From contig NZ_LT629693.1 in NCBI RefSeq assembly GCF_900099825.1, positions 6,831,001-6,895,000 on the forward strand: DNA of 64,000 nucleotides, written 5' to 3'. Origin of the DNA: Bradyrhizobium ottawaense (GTDB lineage: Bacteria > Pseudomonadota > Alphaproteobacteria > Rhizobiales > Xanthobacteraceae). Positions 9,202 through 18,466 of this stretch are shown piece by piece. The number at the start of each line of letters is the position of its first letter. The first letter of the stretch is position 1. The translations under genes were made by a program, and so were the position numbers. A model generated the notes under the pieces. That model did not search any database and had not been told where the DNA came from. It worked only from the letters and a program-made list of their open reading frames with translations.

Positions 9202-10425
9202 ATGCCCGCTGTCACGCCCGCCCGCGCCGACGCTCTGTTGAAGGACAGGTCGTTCCTGTTTTTCCTGCTGTCGCGAAGCCTGTCGCGGTTCGCCAGCCAG
9301 ATCTCGGCGGTCGCGATCGGTTGGCAGATCTACGACATGACCGGCAGCGCGTTCGACCTCGGAATGGTCGGTTTCGTTCAGTTTCTGCCGACGGCGATCC
9401 TGCTGTTCGTTGCGGGCCACGCCGCGGATCGCTTCGAGCGCAAGCGCGTCGTGCAGCTTTGCCAACTGGTCGAAGTGCTGACCGCGCTGTTTCTTGCCGT
9501 CAGCACCTATGCCGGGACGTTGACGGAAATCCAGATCTTCATCGCGACATTCGTACTGGGGATCGCCGGCGCATTCGAGAGCCCGGCGCTCGCCGCTTTG
9601 TTGCCGCTGGTCGCCCCGCAAGGCTCGCTGCAGCGGGCCACCGCCATTTCCAGTGGCGCCGCGCAGGTGGCGACCATCACCGGTCCGGCCATCGGCGGAC
9701 TTGCCTTTGCGATTGCCCCAAGCCTGCCTTACGCGATCATGGCGGCATTTTTGGCTTTCGCCGCCCTCTTCATGGGCGCGATCAGCGCGACCCAGCCCGT
9801 GGTGGTGAGAGATACCGCGACGCCGGACGATCTGTTTGCCGGCGTCAGGTTCGTCCGCAACAACCCGTCGATCCTGGGAACGATCTCGCTCGACCTGTTT
9901 GCCGTGCTGCTGGGTGGTGCGACGGCGCTGTTGCCGATCTATGCCCGCGATATTCTTCAGACCGGTCCGCTCGGCCTCGGCATCCTGCGTGCCGCGCCGG
10001 CGGTGGGCGCCTTGTTGATGACCGCGTATCTCGCGCGCCATAACATCGAGCGTCGCGTCGGGATGCGAATGTTTCAGGCGGTCATCGTGTTCGGCGCAGC
10101 CACCGTGGTGTTCGGACTCTCACACTGGATGTGGCTGTCGGTGCTGTCGCTGGCGATACTCGGCGCCGCCGACACCATCAGCGTGGTCATTCGCTTCTCG
10201 CTGGTGCAGCTCGCGACGCCCGACGAGATGCGCGGCCGGGTCGGCGCCGTGAACTTCCTGTTCATCAACGCGTCGAACCAGCTCGGCCAATTCGAGAGCG
10301 GCATCACCGCCGCGCTGTTCGGCGCCGTGCCGGCCGCTGTGCTCGGCGGCGTCGGCACCATTGCCATTGCGCTATTGTGGATGAAGCTGTTCCCGACGCT
10401 GCGGAATGTCGAGCGGCTGGAGTAG
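9202..10425 (+). CDS. MFS transporter (EntS/MFS_3-like exporter)
   Basis: 407 residues with about twelve transmembrane segments. Loop 2-3 carries the MFS motif-A variant GHAADRFERKRVV. The DLFAGVRFVRNNPSILGTI segment between the halves and DEMRGRVGAVNFLF near the end are typical of the EntS/TMP subfamily, which exports siderophores or small lipophilic compounds. The substrate is unknown. It diverges from the nucleoside transporter, with the ATG at 9202. A longer in-frame extension to 8896 covers the transporter on the other strand and is rejected. Confidence 0.87.
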   Translation: MPAVTPARADALLKDRSFLFFLLSRSLSRFASQISAVAIGWQIYDMTGSAFDLGMVGFVQFLPTAILLFVAGHAADRFERKRVVQLCQLVEVLTALFLAVSTYAGTLTEIQIFIATFVLGIAGAFESPALAALLPLVAPQGSLQRATAISSGAAQVATITGPAIGGLAFAIAPSLPYAIMAAFLAFAALFMGAISATQPVVVRDTATPDDLFAGVRFVRNNPSILGTISLDLFAVLLGGATALLPIYARDILQTGPLGLGILRAAPAVGALLMTAYLARHNIERRVGMRMFQAVIVFGAATVVFGLSHWMWLSVLSLAILGAADTISVVIRFSLVQLATPDEMRGRVGAVNFLFINASNQLGQFESGITAALFGAVPAAVLGGVGTIAIALLWMKLFPTLRNVERLE

Positions 10426-10434
10426 GGGTTTAGT

Positions 10435-10556
10435 TCGTCGTCCCGGCGAACGCCGGGACCCATACGCCGTGTCCTCTCGGTGAGAACGCGAGTGTCAGCG
10501 ACCTTTTAAATCAACTGCTGCACGGAGTATGGGTCCCCGCCTTCGCGGGGACGACG
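10435..10556. repeat. Intergenic palindrome, family 3 (GTCGTCCCGGCGAACGCCGGGACC type)
   Basis: gtcgtcccggcgaacgccgg and gtccccgccttcgcggggac lie at the two ends, each a small hairpin, and the motifs cccatac/gtatggg pair across the middle. Located between the MFS and SDR stops. Confidence 0.75.
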
Positions 10557-10566
10557 AATGGAGAGA

Positions 10567-11331
10567 TTACCCCCGTCCCACGAACGGCATCTTGCTCGCC
10601 ATGACCGTCATGAACAGCACGTTGGCGTCGAGCGGCAGGCCGGCCATGTAGGCGACGGCATCGCCGACCGCCTTGGCGTCCATGCGCGGCTCTTGCTTCA
10701 TCGTGCCGTCGGGCTGCATCACGCCGGGGCCGGCCACCATGCGGTCGGTCATTGGCGTTGCGGCATTGCCGATGTCGACCTGGCCGACCGCGATGTCGTA
10801 CTTGCGGCCGTCGAGGTTGGAGGCCTTGGTCAGGCCGGTAATGGCGTGCTTGGTCGAGGTATAGGCCGCGGAGTAGGGCCGCGGCGCGTGCGCCGAGATC
10901 GAACCGTTGTTGATGATGCGGCCGCCGCGCGGGTTCTGGTCCTTCATGATGCGGAAGGCATGCTGGGTGCACAGGAACGGCCCGGTGAGGTTGGTGTTCA
11001 CCACCGCCTGCCACTGTTCGAGGGGGAGATCCTCGAAATTGACCGGCGGCGCGCCCATGCCGGCGTTGTTGAAGAGCACGTCGAGCCGGCCGTAGGTCTC
11101 CATCACCTTGGCGAACAGCGCCGCGATCGAGGCCGGGCTGGTCATGTCGGCGGACACGCTCATGCTCTTGCCGATGTTGTCGCCGAGCTTCCTGGTCTCT
11201 TCCAGCATTTCCAGGCGGCGCCCGGCGAGCACCACGGTGAAGCCGGCATTCATCAGCGCCAGCGATGCGGCGCGTCCGACCCCGGTGCCCGCACCGGTGA
11301 CGACTGCGATCTTGTTTGTTGCCTCGGCCAT
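10567..11331 (-). CDS. SDR family NAD(P)-dependent oxidoreductase
   Basis: 254 residues. It has the Rossmann motif VTGAGTGVG at residues 11-19, the NNAG motif near residue 90, and a catalytic YTSTK (Tyr-x-x-x-Lys) near residue 158 preceded by a Ser in [10 protein letters not shown]. Cytoplasmic. It oxidises or reduces an unidentified alcohol or carbonyl. GAGGAAAC precedes the ATG. It starts only 13 bp after the Anbu stop, so the two are probably cotranscribed. Confidence 0.9.
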   Translation of the reverse strand: MAEATNKIAVVTGAGTGVGRAASLALMNAGFTVVLAGRRLEMLEETRKLGDNIGKSMSVSADMTSPASIAALFAKVMETYGRLDVLFNNAGMGAPPVNFEDLPLEQWQAVVNTNLTGPFLCTQHAFRIMKDQNPRGGRIINNGSISAHAPRPYSAAYTSTKHAITGLTKASNLDGRKYDIAVGQVDIGNAATPMTDRMVAGPGVMQPDGTMKQEPRMDAKAVGDAVAYMAGLPLDANVLFMTVMASKMPFVGRG

Positions 11332-11344
11332 TGTTTCCTCGCCT

Positions 11345-12103
11345 TCAGTTTTTTGTTTCTGTTTCGGTCTTGTAGGGTGGTCTTGGAATATTCTGGTGCG
11401 CCGCGCGCAAGGCCGCCGACCAGCGCGAGCGCAGATCGTGGAAATAGGGCTCGCCCGCTTCGATACGGTGGTTGAGATCGGCCTCGCAGGCATCGGTGCG
11501 CACGACAAGCACGTCGATCGGCAGGCCGACGCCGAGGTTGGAGCGCATCGTCGAATCCATCGAGATCAGGCTGGTCTTCAGCGCCTCATACAGTTCGACG
11601 TCGTAATGCATGGCGCGGTCGAGCACCGGCTTGCCGTATTTGTGCTCGCCGATCTGCAGATAGGGCGTGTCGGTGGTGCATTCGATGAAATTGCCGGCGG
11701 TGTAGACCATGAACAGCCGCATCTTGGAGCCCTTGATCTGACCGCCGAACAGAAACGACACGTCGAAGGAGACGTCTTCCGACTTCAGGGCCTCGCCCTC
11801 GGTGGCGTGCACGTTGCGGATGGCGCGGCCGATGCGCTGCGCCGCCTGGAACATGGTAGGCGCGTTCATCAGGGTCTCGATTTCGCCGGTGTGCGGGTCT
11901 TCGAGGCCCTCGGTCAGCGTCGAGAGTACCGACTGGCTGATCGCCAGATTGCCGGCGCTGGCGATCGCCATGATGCGCTCGCCGGGCTTGGAGAAGATAT
12001 GAAGCTTGCGAAACGTCGAGACGTTGTCGAGGCCGGCATTGGTGCGGGTATCCGCGATCATCACCAGACCGTCCCGTACCAGCACTCCGCAGCAATAAGT
12101 CAT
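11345..12103 (-). CDS. Anbu (proteasome-related peptidase, proteasome-type protease)
   Basis: 252 residues. The ATG is followed at once by Thr-Tyr-Cys-Cys-Gly, giving the N-terminal Thr nucleophile after Met removal. Counting that Thr as 1, Asp17 (ADTRTNAG) and Lys32 (STFRKLH) are the expected partner residues. The segment [20 protein letters not shown] belongs to the same family. Anbu is a bacterial ancestor-like beta subunit that assembles into rings. Its usual operon partners (transglutaminase, alpha-E and ATP-grasp proteins) occur at 14841-18241 on the same strand but are separated from it by two unrelated genes. Confidence 0.92.
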   Translation of the reverse strand: MTYCCGVLVRDGLVMIADTRTNAGLDNVSTFRKLHIFSKPGERIMAIASAGNLAISQSVLSTLTEGLEDPHTGEIETLMNAPTMFQAAQRIGRAIRNVHATEGEALKSEDVSFDVSFLFGGQIKGSKMRLFMVYTAGNFIECTTDTPYLQIGEHKYGKPVLDRAMHYDVELYEALKTSLISMDSTMRSNLGVGLPIDVLVVRTDACEADLNHRIEAGEPYFHDLRSRWSAALRAAHQNIPRPPYKTETETKN

Positions 12104-12217
12104 TCCAGATCCCCGAACCGTCCGAATTACCGGCGGGCAACTAGTAGCCAATTTCGCCCCACCGTCCAACCCCCATTCCCGGTGCCGCGGCGCCTGGCCC
12201 AGCCGATCCGCCGCGGC

Positions 12218-13030
12218 TCAGGCTCTGGCCAGGATGACGTGCGCCTGGATCTTGGCGGCGACTTCGCCCGCACCATGGCGCTGCGCAATCACGGCTGCCG
12301 CATAGTCGGTGGCGGCCTGCAGCCGGTCCGAACCTCTGGCCTCGATCTCGTTGCGCAACGGCGTCCCCTGGCAATAGGCCGTCGCAGCATGAAGGGCTGA
12401 GGCCGCGCGGCTCACGGCCTCCCGAGTCTCGATCGTGACGTCCAAAAAACCGGCTTTTGCGAGGTCGCTGCGGATCAGCGCGACGTCGTGGTAACCGTGC
12501 GGCGTCCGGGCCATGAAGCGGGGTGGGTCGTCCGGAAAAAACGTCGCCAGCGCTTGGGTGACGTCGTTGGCGAATACGTTCTCCTCGATGCGATCCCAGA
12601 CATTGAAGAGAAAACTTCCACCCGGCCTCAGCACTCGCTTTGCCTCCCGGTAGCCGGAGGGGCGATCGGGGAGGAACATCATGCCGAACTGGCAGCAGAC
12701 GAGGTCGAAGGTCCCGTCCTCGAACGGCAGCGCCTGCGCATCCGCCTGGCGCCAGCTGATCCGGCTGTCGGTATTTTGCCGCGTGGCGGCATAATCGAGC
12801 ATCGGCTGATTGAGGTCGGTTGCGACATAGCGGGCATCGGCCGAGAGTGTCGCAGCCAGCGCGCGCGTCACAACGCCGCTGCCGGCCGCGGTTTCCAGCA
12901 CGGCCTTGGGCGCAAGCGCTGCGGCCCGTCGCGCCATGTCCGCGGCATAGCTCTCAAAGATCAGCGGAACCATATGGCGGTCATAGTTTTCCGGGATCGA
13001 ACCCGTGAACGCCTTGTCGGCTTCCGACAT
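12218..13030 (-). CDS. Class I SAM-dependent methyltransferase
   Basis: 270 residues. Motif I is VLETAAGSGVVT at residues 44-55. The acidic residue binding the ribose is in ATDLNQPML, and motifs II-III follow as ADAQALPFEDGTFDLV and RVLRPGGSFLFNVW. The arrangement is that of the UbiE/Methyltransf_11 group, which methylates small molecules or lipids; substrate unknown. It is divergent from the substrate-binding protein at 13101 with 70 bp between. It separates Anbu from its partner genes. Confidence 0.88.
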   Translation of the reverse strand: MSEADKAFTGSIPENYDRHMVPLIFESYAADMARRAAALAPKAVLETAAGSGVVTRALAATLSADARYVATDLNQPMLDYAATRQNTDSRISWRQADAQALPFEDGTFDLVCCQFGMMFLPDRPSGYREAKRVLRPGGSFLFNVWDRIEENVFANDVTQALATFFPDDPPRFMARTPHGYHDVALIRSDLAKAGFLDVTIETREAVSRAASALHAATAYCQGTPLRNEIEARGSDRLQAATDYAAAVIAQRHGAGEVAAKIQAHVILARA

Positions 13031-13100
13031 CGCCGCCCTCCCGAATTGCCTTCGATCAACAGCAGTTCTATAGAAAAAGAAAACAATTGGGGAGGTTATC

Positions 13101-14714
13101 GTGCGCGCCAGGAATTTGCCGGGTCAATTCGTTGTCGCGCCGATCGCGTTGCTGTGCATCGCAGTGATGACCGCGACCCCCGCCGCCGCCCAGAAGAAGG
13201 GCGGCACGCTGAGGCTCTATCACAACGACAACCCGCCCTCGACCTCGTTGCTCGAGGAATCGACCATCGCCTCGGTAATGCCGTTCGCGGCCGTCTTCAA
13301 CAATCTGGTCGTGTTCGATCCGGCGAAGGTGCACGAGAATATCGACACCGTGATCCCGGATCTGGCGGAAAGCTGGTCCTGGGATTCAACCAACACGAAA
13401 TTGACCTTCAGGCTCAGGCAGGGCGTGAAATGGCATGACGGCCAGCCCTTCACCGCCAAGGATGTGCAGTGCACCTGGCGGATGCTGATCGGCAAGGGTA
13501 CTGCGTCCGACTTCCATCGCAACCCGCGCAAGGTCTGGTACACCAAGCTGCAGGACGTCAGCATCAACGGCGATTACGAGGCGACCTTCGAACTGAGCGA
13601 GCCACAACCCAGTCTCCCGGTGTTGCTCGCCAGCGCTTTCTCGGCGGTTTACCCCTGCCACGTTCCGCAGCAGGTGATGCGCACCAAGCCGATCGGCACC
13701 GGTCCATTCAAGTTCGTCGAATTCAAGCGCGGCGATTCGATCCGGCTGGTGCGCAATCCCGACTACTTCAAGAAGGATCGCCCCTATCTCGACGAGATCA
13801 GCGTGCGGACCATCGACAACCGCGCCACGCGAATGCTGGCTTTCGCGACCGGCGACTACGACATTACCTTTCCGTCCGACGTCAGCATTCCCCTGATGAA
13901 GGACATGAAAGCCCGCGCGCCGAATGCGATCTGCGAGTCGATCACGACGGGAACGCAGATCAACCTGATGGTCAATCGCGTCAATCCGCCGTTCGACAAT
14001 CCGGACATTCGCAAGGCGATGTCGCTGGCGCTCGACCGCAAGGCCTTCAATTCGATCCTGATGGAAGGGACGGCGCGGCTCGGCGGCGCCATGCTGGCGA
14101 AGCCGGAGGGCGAGTGGGGCATGCCGCCGGAAATGGTCTCGACGCTGACCGGATACGGTCCCGACACCGACAAGAACATCGCGGAGGCGCAGGCGATCAT
14201 GCAGAAGCTCGGCTATAGCGACGCCAAGCCGCTGCCGATCAAGATCCAGACGCGAAACCTGCCGACCTATCGCGATCCCGCTGTCATCGTCGCCGACCAG
14301 CTCAAGAAGATCTACATCGTCGGCGAGCTCGACATCCTCGACACCCCGCGATGGTATGCGCGGCTCGCGAAGAAGGACTATACGATCGGCCTCAACGTCA
14401 CCGGCGTCAGCGTCGACGATCCCGACGGCAACATCGTCGAGAATTATTCGTGCAAGTCCGAACGGAACTACACCCAGTATTGCAACGCCGACATCGACCG
14501 GCTGCTGGGCGAACAATCGCGCGAGCTGGATAGAGCCAAGCGCACCAAGCTGGTCTGGGACATCGAGCGGATCCTCGTCGAGGACGCGGCGCGGCCGATT
14601 ATCCTGCACAGCTCGGCCGGCAATTGCTGGCAGCCCTACGTGAAGAACTTCAAGCCGCACGACAACAGCCAGTACAACAACCTGCGCTTCGAGGACGTGT
14701 GGCTGGATAAGTGA
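13101..14714 (+). CDS. ABC transporter substrate-binding protein (peptide/opine type, SBP_bac_5)
   Basis: 537 residues with a GTG start and GGAGG five bases upstream. A signal peptide ends at about residue 31 (TPAAAQ). The mature part has the family-5 pattern ESWSWDSTNTKLTFRLRQGVKWHDG at residues 90-114 and DIRKAMSLALDRKAF near 300. It is a periplasmic binder of peptides or similar compounds for an ABC importer. No permease or ATPase genes lie beside it, so it is an orphan; the importer at 29975-33562 is one candidate partner, unproven. Confidence 0.9.
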   Translation: MRARNLPGQFVVAPIALLCIAVMTATPAAAQKKGGTLRLYHNDNPPSTSLLEESTIASVMPFAAVFNNLVVFDPAKVHENIDTVIPDLAESWSWDSTNTKLTFRLRQGVKWHDGQPFTAKDVQCTWRMLIGKGTASDFHRNPRKVWYTKLQDVSINGDYEATFELSEPQPSLPVLLASAFSAVYPCHVPQQVMRTKPIGTGPFKFVEFKRGDSIRLVRNPDYFKKDRPYLDEISVRTIDNRATRMLAFATGDYDITFPSDVSIPLMKDMKARAPNAICESITTGTQINLMVNRVNPPFDNPDIRKAMSLALDRKAFNSILMEGTARLGGAMLAKPEGEWGMPPEMVSTLTGYGPDTDKNIAEAQAIMQKLGYSDAKPLPIKIQTRNLPTYRDPAVIVADQLKKIYIVGELDILDTPRWYARLAKKDYTIGLNVTGVSVDDPDGNIVENYSCKSERNYTQYCNADIDRLLGEQSRELDRAKRTKLVWDIERILVEDAARPIILHSSAGNCWQPYVKNFKPHDNSQYNNLRFEDVWLDK

Positions 14715-14720
14715 CGGCTG

Positions 14721-14741
14721 CGTAGGGTGGGTGCCCACCAT
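14721..14741. repeat. Partial copy of intergenic palindrome family 1
   Basis: cgtagggtgggtgcccacc matches the outer arm of the elements at 7008-7102 and 24326-24416, but the other arm is missing. Confidence 0.6.
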
Positions 14742-14840
14742 GAGGCCCGCGGCCATCCTTCGAGACGCGGCAAACGCCGCTCCTCCAGCGACAACGGCGA
14801 AGCCGTTGCGCGGGGATGAGGACTTTCTTCGTGGTGAGAC

Positions 14841-15677
14841 CTACGACTGGCTCTGCCACTGCCCGGAGCGTCCGGCCCGGTCGACCTTGACCGCCACCGT
14901 CAGCGTCTCGGCGCCGCCGCCGTAGCGGGTGCCGCGCACCGGGGCTGCGCCGAGATAATCCAGCCCGATCGCGACGCGGGCATGGGCGTCGGTGGTGCAG
15001 ATGGCGTTGGCGGGATCGAACCCGACCCAGCCGAGATCGGGCACAAAGGCTTCCGCCCAGGCGTGCCCGGCCTGCTGGTTCACGGTGCCGTCGGAGCGCA
15101 GGAAATGGCCGGACACGAACCGCGCCGGCACCCCGCCGGAGCGGGCGCAGGCGATGAAGATATGCGCATAGTCCTGGCAGACGCCGCGCTTGAGCGTGAA
15201 GGCTTCCGCCGCCGAGGTTCCACTGTTGGTGGGATCCTCGTCGAACGTCATGTGTTCGTTGATCTGCACCATCAGCGCATGCAGGAAGCCGAGGATATCG
15301 CCGTCGGATTCCGAGCGCAGTTCGCGGGCGAAGGTTGCCATCGCCGGATTGACTTCGGTCAGCGTGGTCGAGCGCAGGAAGAAGCTCGGCGGGAACCGCT
15401 CGTCGGTGCCGCGCAGCACGCCGCCGGTGTCGTGGGTCTCGATCAGGCCCTCGACCCGGATGGTGAGGTCGGCGATCGGCCCGTGCGTCAGCACATGGGT
15501 GACGTTGCCGAAGGCATCCTCATGGGTGTCGAGCCGCGAATCGGTCGAGACGTCGACATGCCATTCGGCGACGTACTGCCCGTCATGGCTACCCGGCGTC
15601 AGGCGCAGGATCTGGATCACGCCGGTGGCCGGCGGCTCGTAGCGATAGCTGGTGGAATGGGCAATTCGCAGGCGCAT
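14841..15677 (-). CDS. Transglutaminase-like cysteine protease (Anbu-associated)
   Basis: 278 residues. Residues 1-80 form the bacterial transglutaminase-like N-terminal domain (MRLRIAHSTSYRYEPPATG). The catalytic triad follows with Cys in RGVCQDYAH (about residue 167), His in AGHAWAEAF and Asp in WVGFDPANA. In known Anbu operons this protein sits with the alpha-E and ATP-grasp proteins, and together they resemble a peptide ligation and processing set. The gene lies 198 bp downstream of the alpha-E gene and a repeat interrupts the spacer, so cotranscription is possible but not tight. Confidence 0.92.
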   Translation of the reverse strand: MRLRIAHSTSYRYEPPATGVIQILRLTPGSHDGQYVAEWHVDVSTDSRLDTHEDAFGNVTHVLTHGPIADLTIRVEGLIETHDTGGVLRGTDERFPPSFFLRSTTLTEVNPAMATFARELRSESDGDILGFLHALMVQINEHMTFDEDPTNSGTSAAEAFTLKRGVCQDYAHIFIACARSGGVPARFVSGHFLRSDGTVNQQAGHAWAEAFVPDLGWVGFDPANAICTTDAHARVAIGLDYLGAAPVRGTRYGGGAETLTVAVKVDRAGRSGQWQSQS

Positions 15678-15703
15678 GGCTTGACCAGGATAAGGTTAGG
15701 ATC

Positions 15704-15847
15704 GTCATGCCGGGCATTAGCGCGAAGCGCGTCTTCACGCCAGACGTCCGGGCATCCACGTCTTTGTACCGGAACGGCATAGCAAGGCGTGGATGGGCGG
15801 GATATCTAGCGCGAAGACGCGCTTCGCGCTACTGCCCGGCCATGACG
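15704..15847. repeat. Intergenic palindrome, divergent copy of family 4 (GTCATGCCGGGC type)
   Basis: gtcatgccgggcattagcgc is mirrored by gcccggccatgac, and central arms around gggcatccacg pair with cgtggatgggc. It relates to the copies at 20588-20674, 25557-25643 and 33710-33798. Confidence 0.7.
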
Positions 15848-15875
15848 GAATTTAAGCGCGCGCAACTTTAACTCG

Positions 15876-16820
15876 TCAGATCAGATATTGCTTGGTGATG
15901 ATTTCGCCGAGCCGGGCGTTATCCGAAATGAATTCCTGGATGAATTCATGGACGCCATGCTGGAAAATGTCGTCCATATGGCTGTGTTCGAGCCGGTTGC
16001 GGACGCCGCGGGCATGGCGCTGGGAGGCGCCCTGGCGGCCATAGGCGACCCCGATCTGGTCGAGGTTCCGCACCAGGTTGCTGTAGCAGCTCGCCAGCGA
16101 CCGCGGCAGCGTGTCGTTCAGGATCAGGAGATCGGCAATCAGCCAGGGTTTCAGCGTCTCGCGGTAGACCCAGTGATAGGCGGTCAGCGCCGACACCGAG
16201 CGCAGGATCGAGGTCCACTGATAGTAATCGAGCGGGCCGCCGACATGCTCCTCCTCGGGCAACAGCACGTGATACTTGACGTCGAGAATGCGGGCGGTGT
16301 TGTCGGCGCGCTCGAGGTGCAGGCCGAGCCGCGAGAACCAGTAGGCGTCGTTGCGCAGCATGGTCCGGTAGGCCGAGCCGTCGAACCGCAGCGAGGTCTC
16401 CTGCACGAAGCGCAGGAATTTCGCCAGTTCCTCGCGGGTCGACGTGCCTTTGCCCCAGACCTCCTGCAATTCGATCCAGGCCGAGTTGATGGTGTCCCAC
16501 ATCTCTGAGGTCAGCGCGGTGCGGACCGAGCGCGAATTGAGCCGGGCGGCCTCGATGCAGTTCTTGATCGAGGACGGATTGGACGGCGAGAACGCCAGAT
16601 ACTCGACGACGTTCTGCTCGTCGGCTTCCTGATAGGCCTCGTAGAAGCTGGCGCTGACCCCGGCGGTGAGAAGCGCGGAATCCCACTCGTTGGTCTTGCC
16701 GATATAGGCGGCGGGCAGCGCGGTGACGCGCAAGGTCGCGTCGATGGTGCGCGCGAGATATTCGGCCCGCTCGACATAGCGGGCCAGCCAGTACAGGTTT
16801 TCGGCGGTGCGCGACAGCAT
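15876..16820 (-). CDS. Alpha-E domain protein (DUF403), Anbu-associated
   Basis: 314 residues, highly helical. It begins MLSRTAENLYWLARYVERAEYLART, the hallmark of the alpha-E family. Conserved Arg, Trp and Tyr occur in RNDAYWFSRLGLHLERADNTARIL and in YYQWTSILRSVSA. The biochemical role is unknown. In other genomes it is encoded with a circularly permuted ATP-grasp protein and a transglutaminase. Here it begins two bases after the ATP-grasp stop codon, showing translational coupling. Confidence 0.93.
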   Translation of the reverse strand: MLSRTAENLYWLARYVERAEYLARTIDATLRVTALPAAYIGKTNEWDSALLTAGVSASFYEAYQEADEQNVVEYLAFSPSNPSSIKNCIEAARLNSRSVRTALTSEMWDTINSAWIELQEVWGKGTSTREELAKFLRFVQETSLRFDGSAYRTMLRNDAYWFSRLGLHLERADNTARILDVKYHVLLPEEEHVGGPLDYYQWTSILRSVSALTAYHWVYRETLKPWLIADLLILNDTLPRSLASCYSNLVRNLDQIGVAYGRQGASQRHARGVRNRLEHSHMDDIFQHGVHEFIQEFISDNARLGEIITKQYLI

Positions 16821-16822
16821 CT

Positions 16823-18241
16823 CTATTCGTCCAGTATCCAGGTGTCCTTGGTGCCGCCGCCCTGGCTCGAATTGACCACCAGCGAACCTTCCTTCAGCGC
16901 GACCCGCGTCAGCCCGCCCGGCACGATGGTGACGTGATCGCGTCCCGTCAGCACGAACGGCCTGAGATCGACGTGGCGCGGCGCAAGACCGGAAGCCGTG
17001 CAGGTCGGGCAGGTCGACAGTGCCAGCGTCGGCTGGGCGATAAAGCCTTCCGGTTCGCGCTTGAGCTTGTCGCGGAACGCCTCGATCGTCGCTTTAGTTG
17101 CGGCAGGGCCGATCAGCATGCCGTAGCCGCCGGAACCGTGCACTTCCTTGACGACGAGTTCGCCGAGGTTATCGAGCACGTAGGACAGGTCCTTTGGCTC
17201 GCGGCAGCGCCAGGTCTGGACGTTCTTCAGGATCGGCTCTTCGGCGAGATAGAACTTCACGATCTCCGGCATGTAGGAATAGATCGCCTTGTCGTCGGCA
17301 ATGCCGGTGCCGACTGCATTCGCCAGTGTGATGTTGCCGGCCGCATAGGCCGACATCAGCCCGGGGACGCCGAGCGCCGAATCCGGGCGGAAGGTGAGGG
17401 GGTCGAGGAAGTCGTCGTCGACGCGGCGGTAGATCACGTCGACGCGCTTGAGGCCCTCGGTGGTGCGCATGAACACCTCGTCGTTCTTGACGACGAGGTC
17501 GCGGCCCTCGACCAGCTCGATGCCGAGCTTGTCGGCCAGGAACGAGTGTTCGTAATAGGCGGAGTTGTAGACGCCGGGCGTCATCAGCGCGACCGTCGGT
17601 TCCGCCGAGGCCGAAAGCGGCGCCACCGAACGCAACGCCGACAGCAATTCGTCGGGATATTTTTCCACCGGGGCGACGCGGTGGCGGGCGAACAGATCCG
17701 GAAACAGCCGCATCATGATTTCGCGGTTTTCCAGCATGTAGGAGACGCCGGACGGCGTCCGCGCATTGTCTTCCAGTACGATGAAATCGTTGGCGTCGAC
17801 CCGGACGATGTCGATCCCGGCGATATGGACATAGACGTCGTGCGGCACGGCCTGGCCGTTCATCTCGGGCCGGAACACCGGGTTCTGGAAGATCAGGTCG
17901 TCGGGAATGATGTTGGCGCGGAGGATGTCGCGGCCGTGGTAGATGTCGCGCAGGAACATGTTGAGCGCGCGAACCCGCTGCTTCAGGCCCTTTTCCAGCA
18001 GGGTCCATTCCTTGGCCGAGAAGATCCGCGGGATCACGTCGAAGGGGATCAGCCGTTCCTGGGCTTCGGCGTCGCCGTAGACCGCGAAGGTGATCCCGAT
18101 CCGGCGGAACAGCAGTTCCGCTTCCTGGCGGCGATACTCCAGGGCGTCGGGCGGCGTCTCCTTCAGCCAGCGGGAGAGCTCGTGGTAAGCCGAGCGGAGG
18201 TCCCCGCCGGGGCCGTTCATTTCATCAAACGCGACTGCCAT
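16823..18241 (-). CDS. Circularly permuted type 2 ATP-grasp protein, Anbu-associated
   Basis: 472 residues. Residues 60-160 contain IPFDVIPRIFSAKEWTLLEK and GIDIVRVDANDFIVLEDNAR. Later parts carry the ATP-grasp core (ELVVKEVHGSGGYGMLIGP, with Lys and Gly-rich loop) and a C-terminal PGGLTRVALKEGSLVVNSSQ segment. ATP-grasp enzymes ligate a carboxylate to an amine, and this family is suspected to make a peptide-like product handled by its neighbours; the product is unknown. First gene of the ATP-grasp/alpha-E/transglutaminase set. Confidence 0.93.
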   Translation of the reverse strand: MAVAFDEMNGPGGDLRSAYHELSRWLKETPPDALEYRRQEAELLFRRIGITFAVYGDAEAQERLIPFDVIPRIFSAKEWTLLEKGLKQRVRALNMFLRDIYHGRDILRANIIPDDLIFQNPVFRPEMNGQAVPHDVYVHIAGIDIVRVDANDFIVLEDNARTPSGVSYMLENREIMMRLFPDLFARHRVAPVEKYPDELLSALRSVAPLSASAEPTVALMTPGVYNSAYYEHSFLADKLGIELVEGRDLVVKNDEVFMRTTEGLKRVDVIYRRVDDDFLDPLTFRPDSALGVPGLMSAYAAGNITLANAVGTGIADDKAIYSYMPEIVKFYLAEEPILKNVQTWRCREPKDLSYVLDNLGELVVKEVHGSGGYGMLIGPAATKATIEAFRDKLKREPEGFIAQPTLALSTCPTCTASGLAPRHVDLRPFVLTGRDHVTIVPGGLTRVALKEGSLVVNSSQGGGTKDTWILDE

Positions 18242-18466
18242 AAATCCTGACTATCTCTGGAAGCCATACGACACAGTGCATGACTTGACGGGATGGTAGC
18301 AAGGGCCGGGCCAGCGCGATATGCATTGGCCGGCGGCATTTGGTATGGGTAGTTCGCCGTGCTGCCCTAAAATCAGGCTGCCGGGTGCTTATTTCGGCAG
18401 CAAACCCCCGTGACTTCAATGCGTTGCTTGCGCAATGTCGTCCGGGGACAGGTGGGGAAGAGAGAC

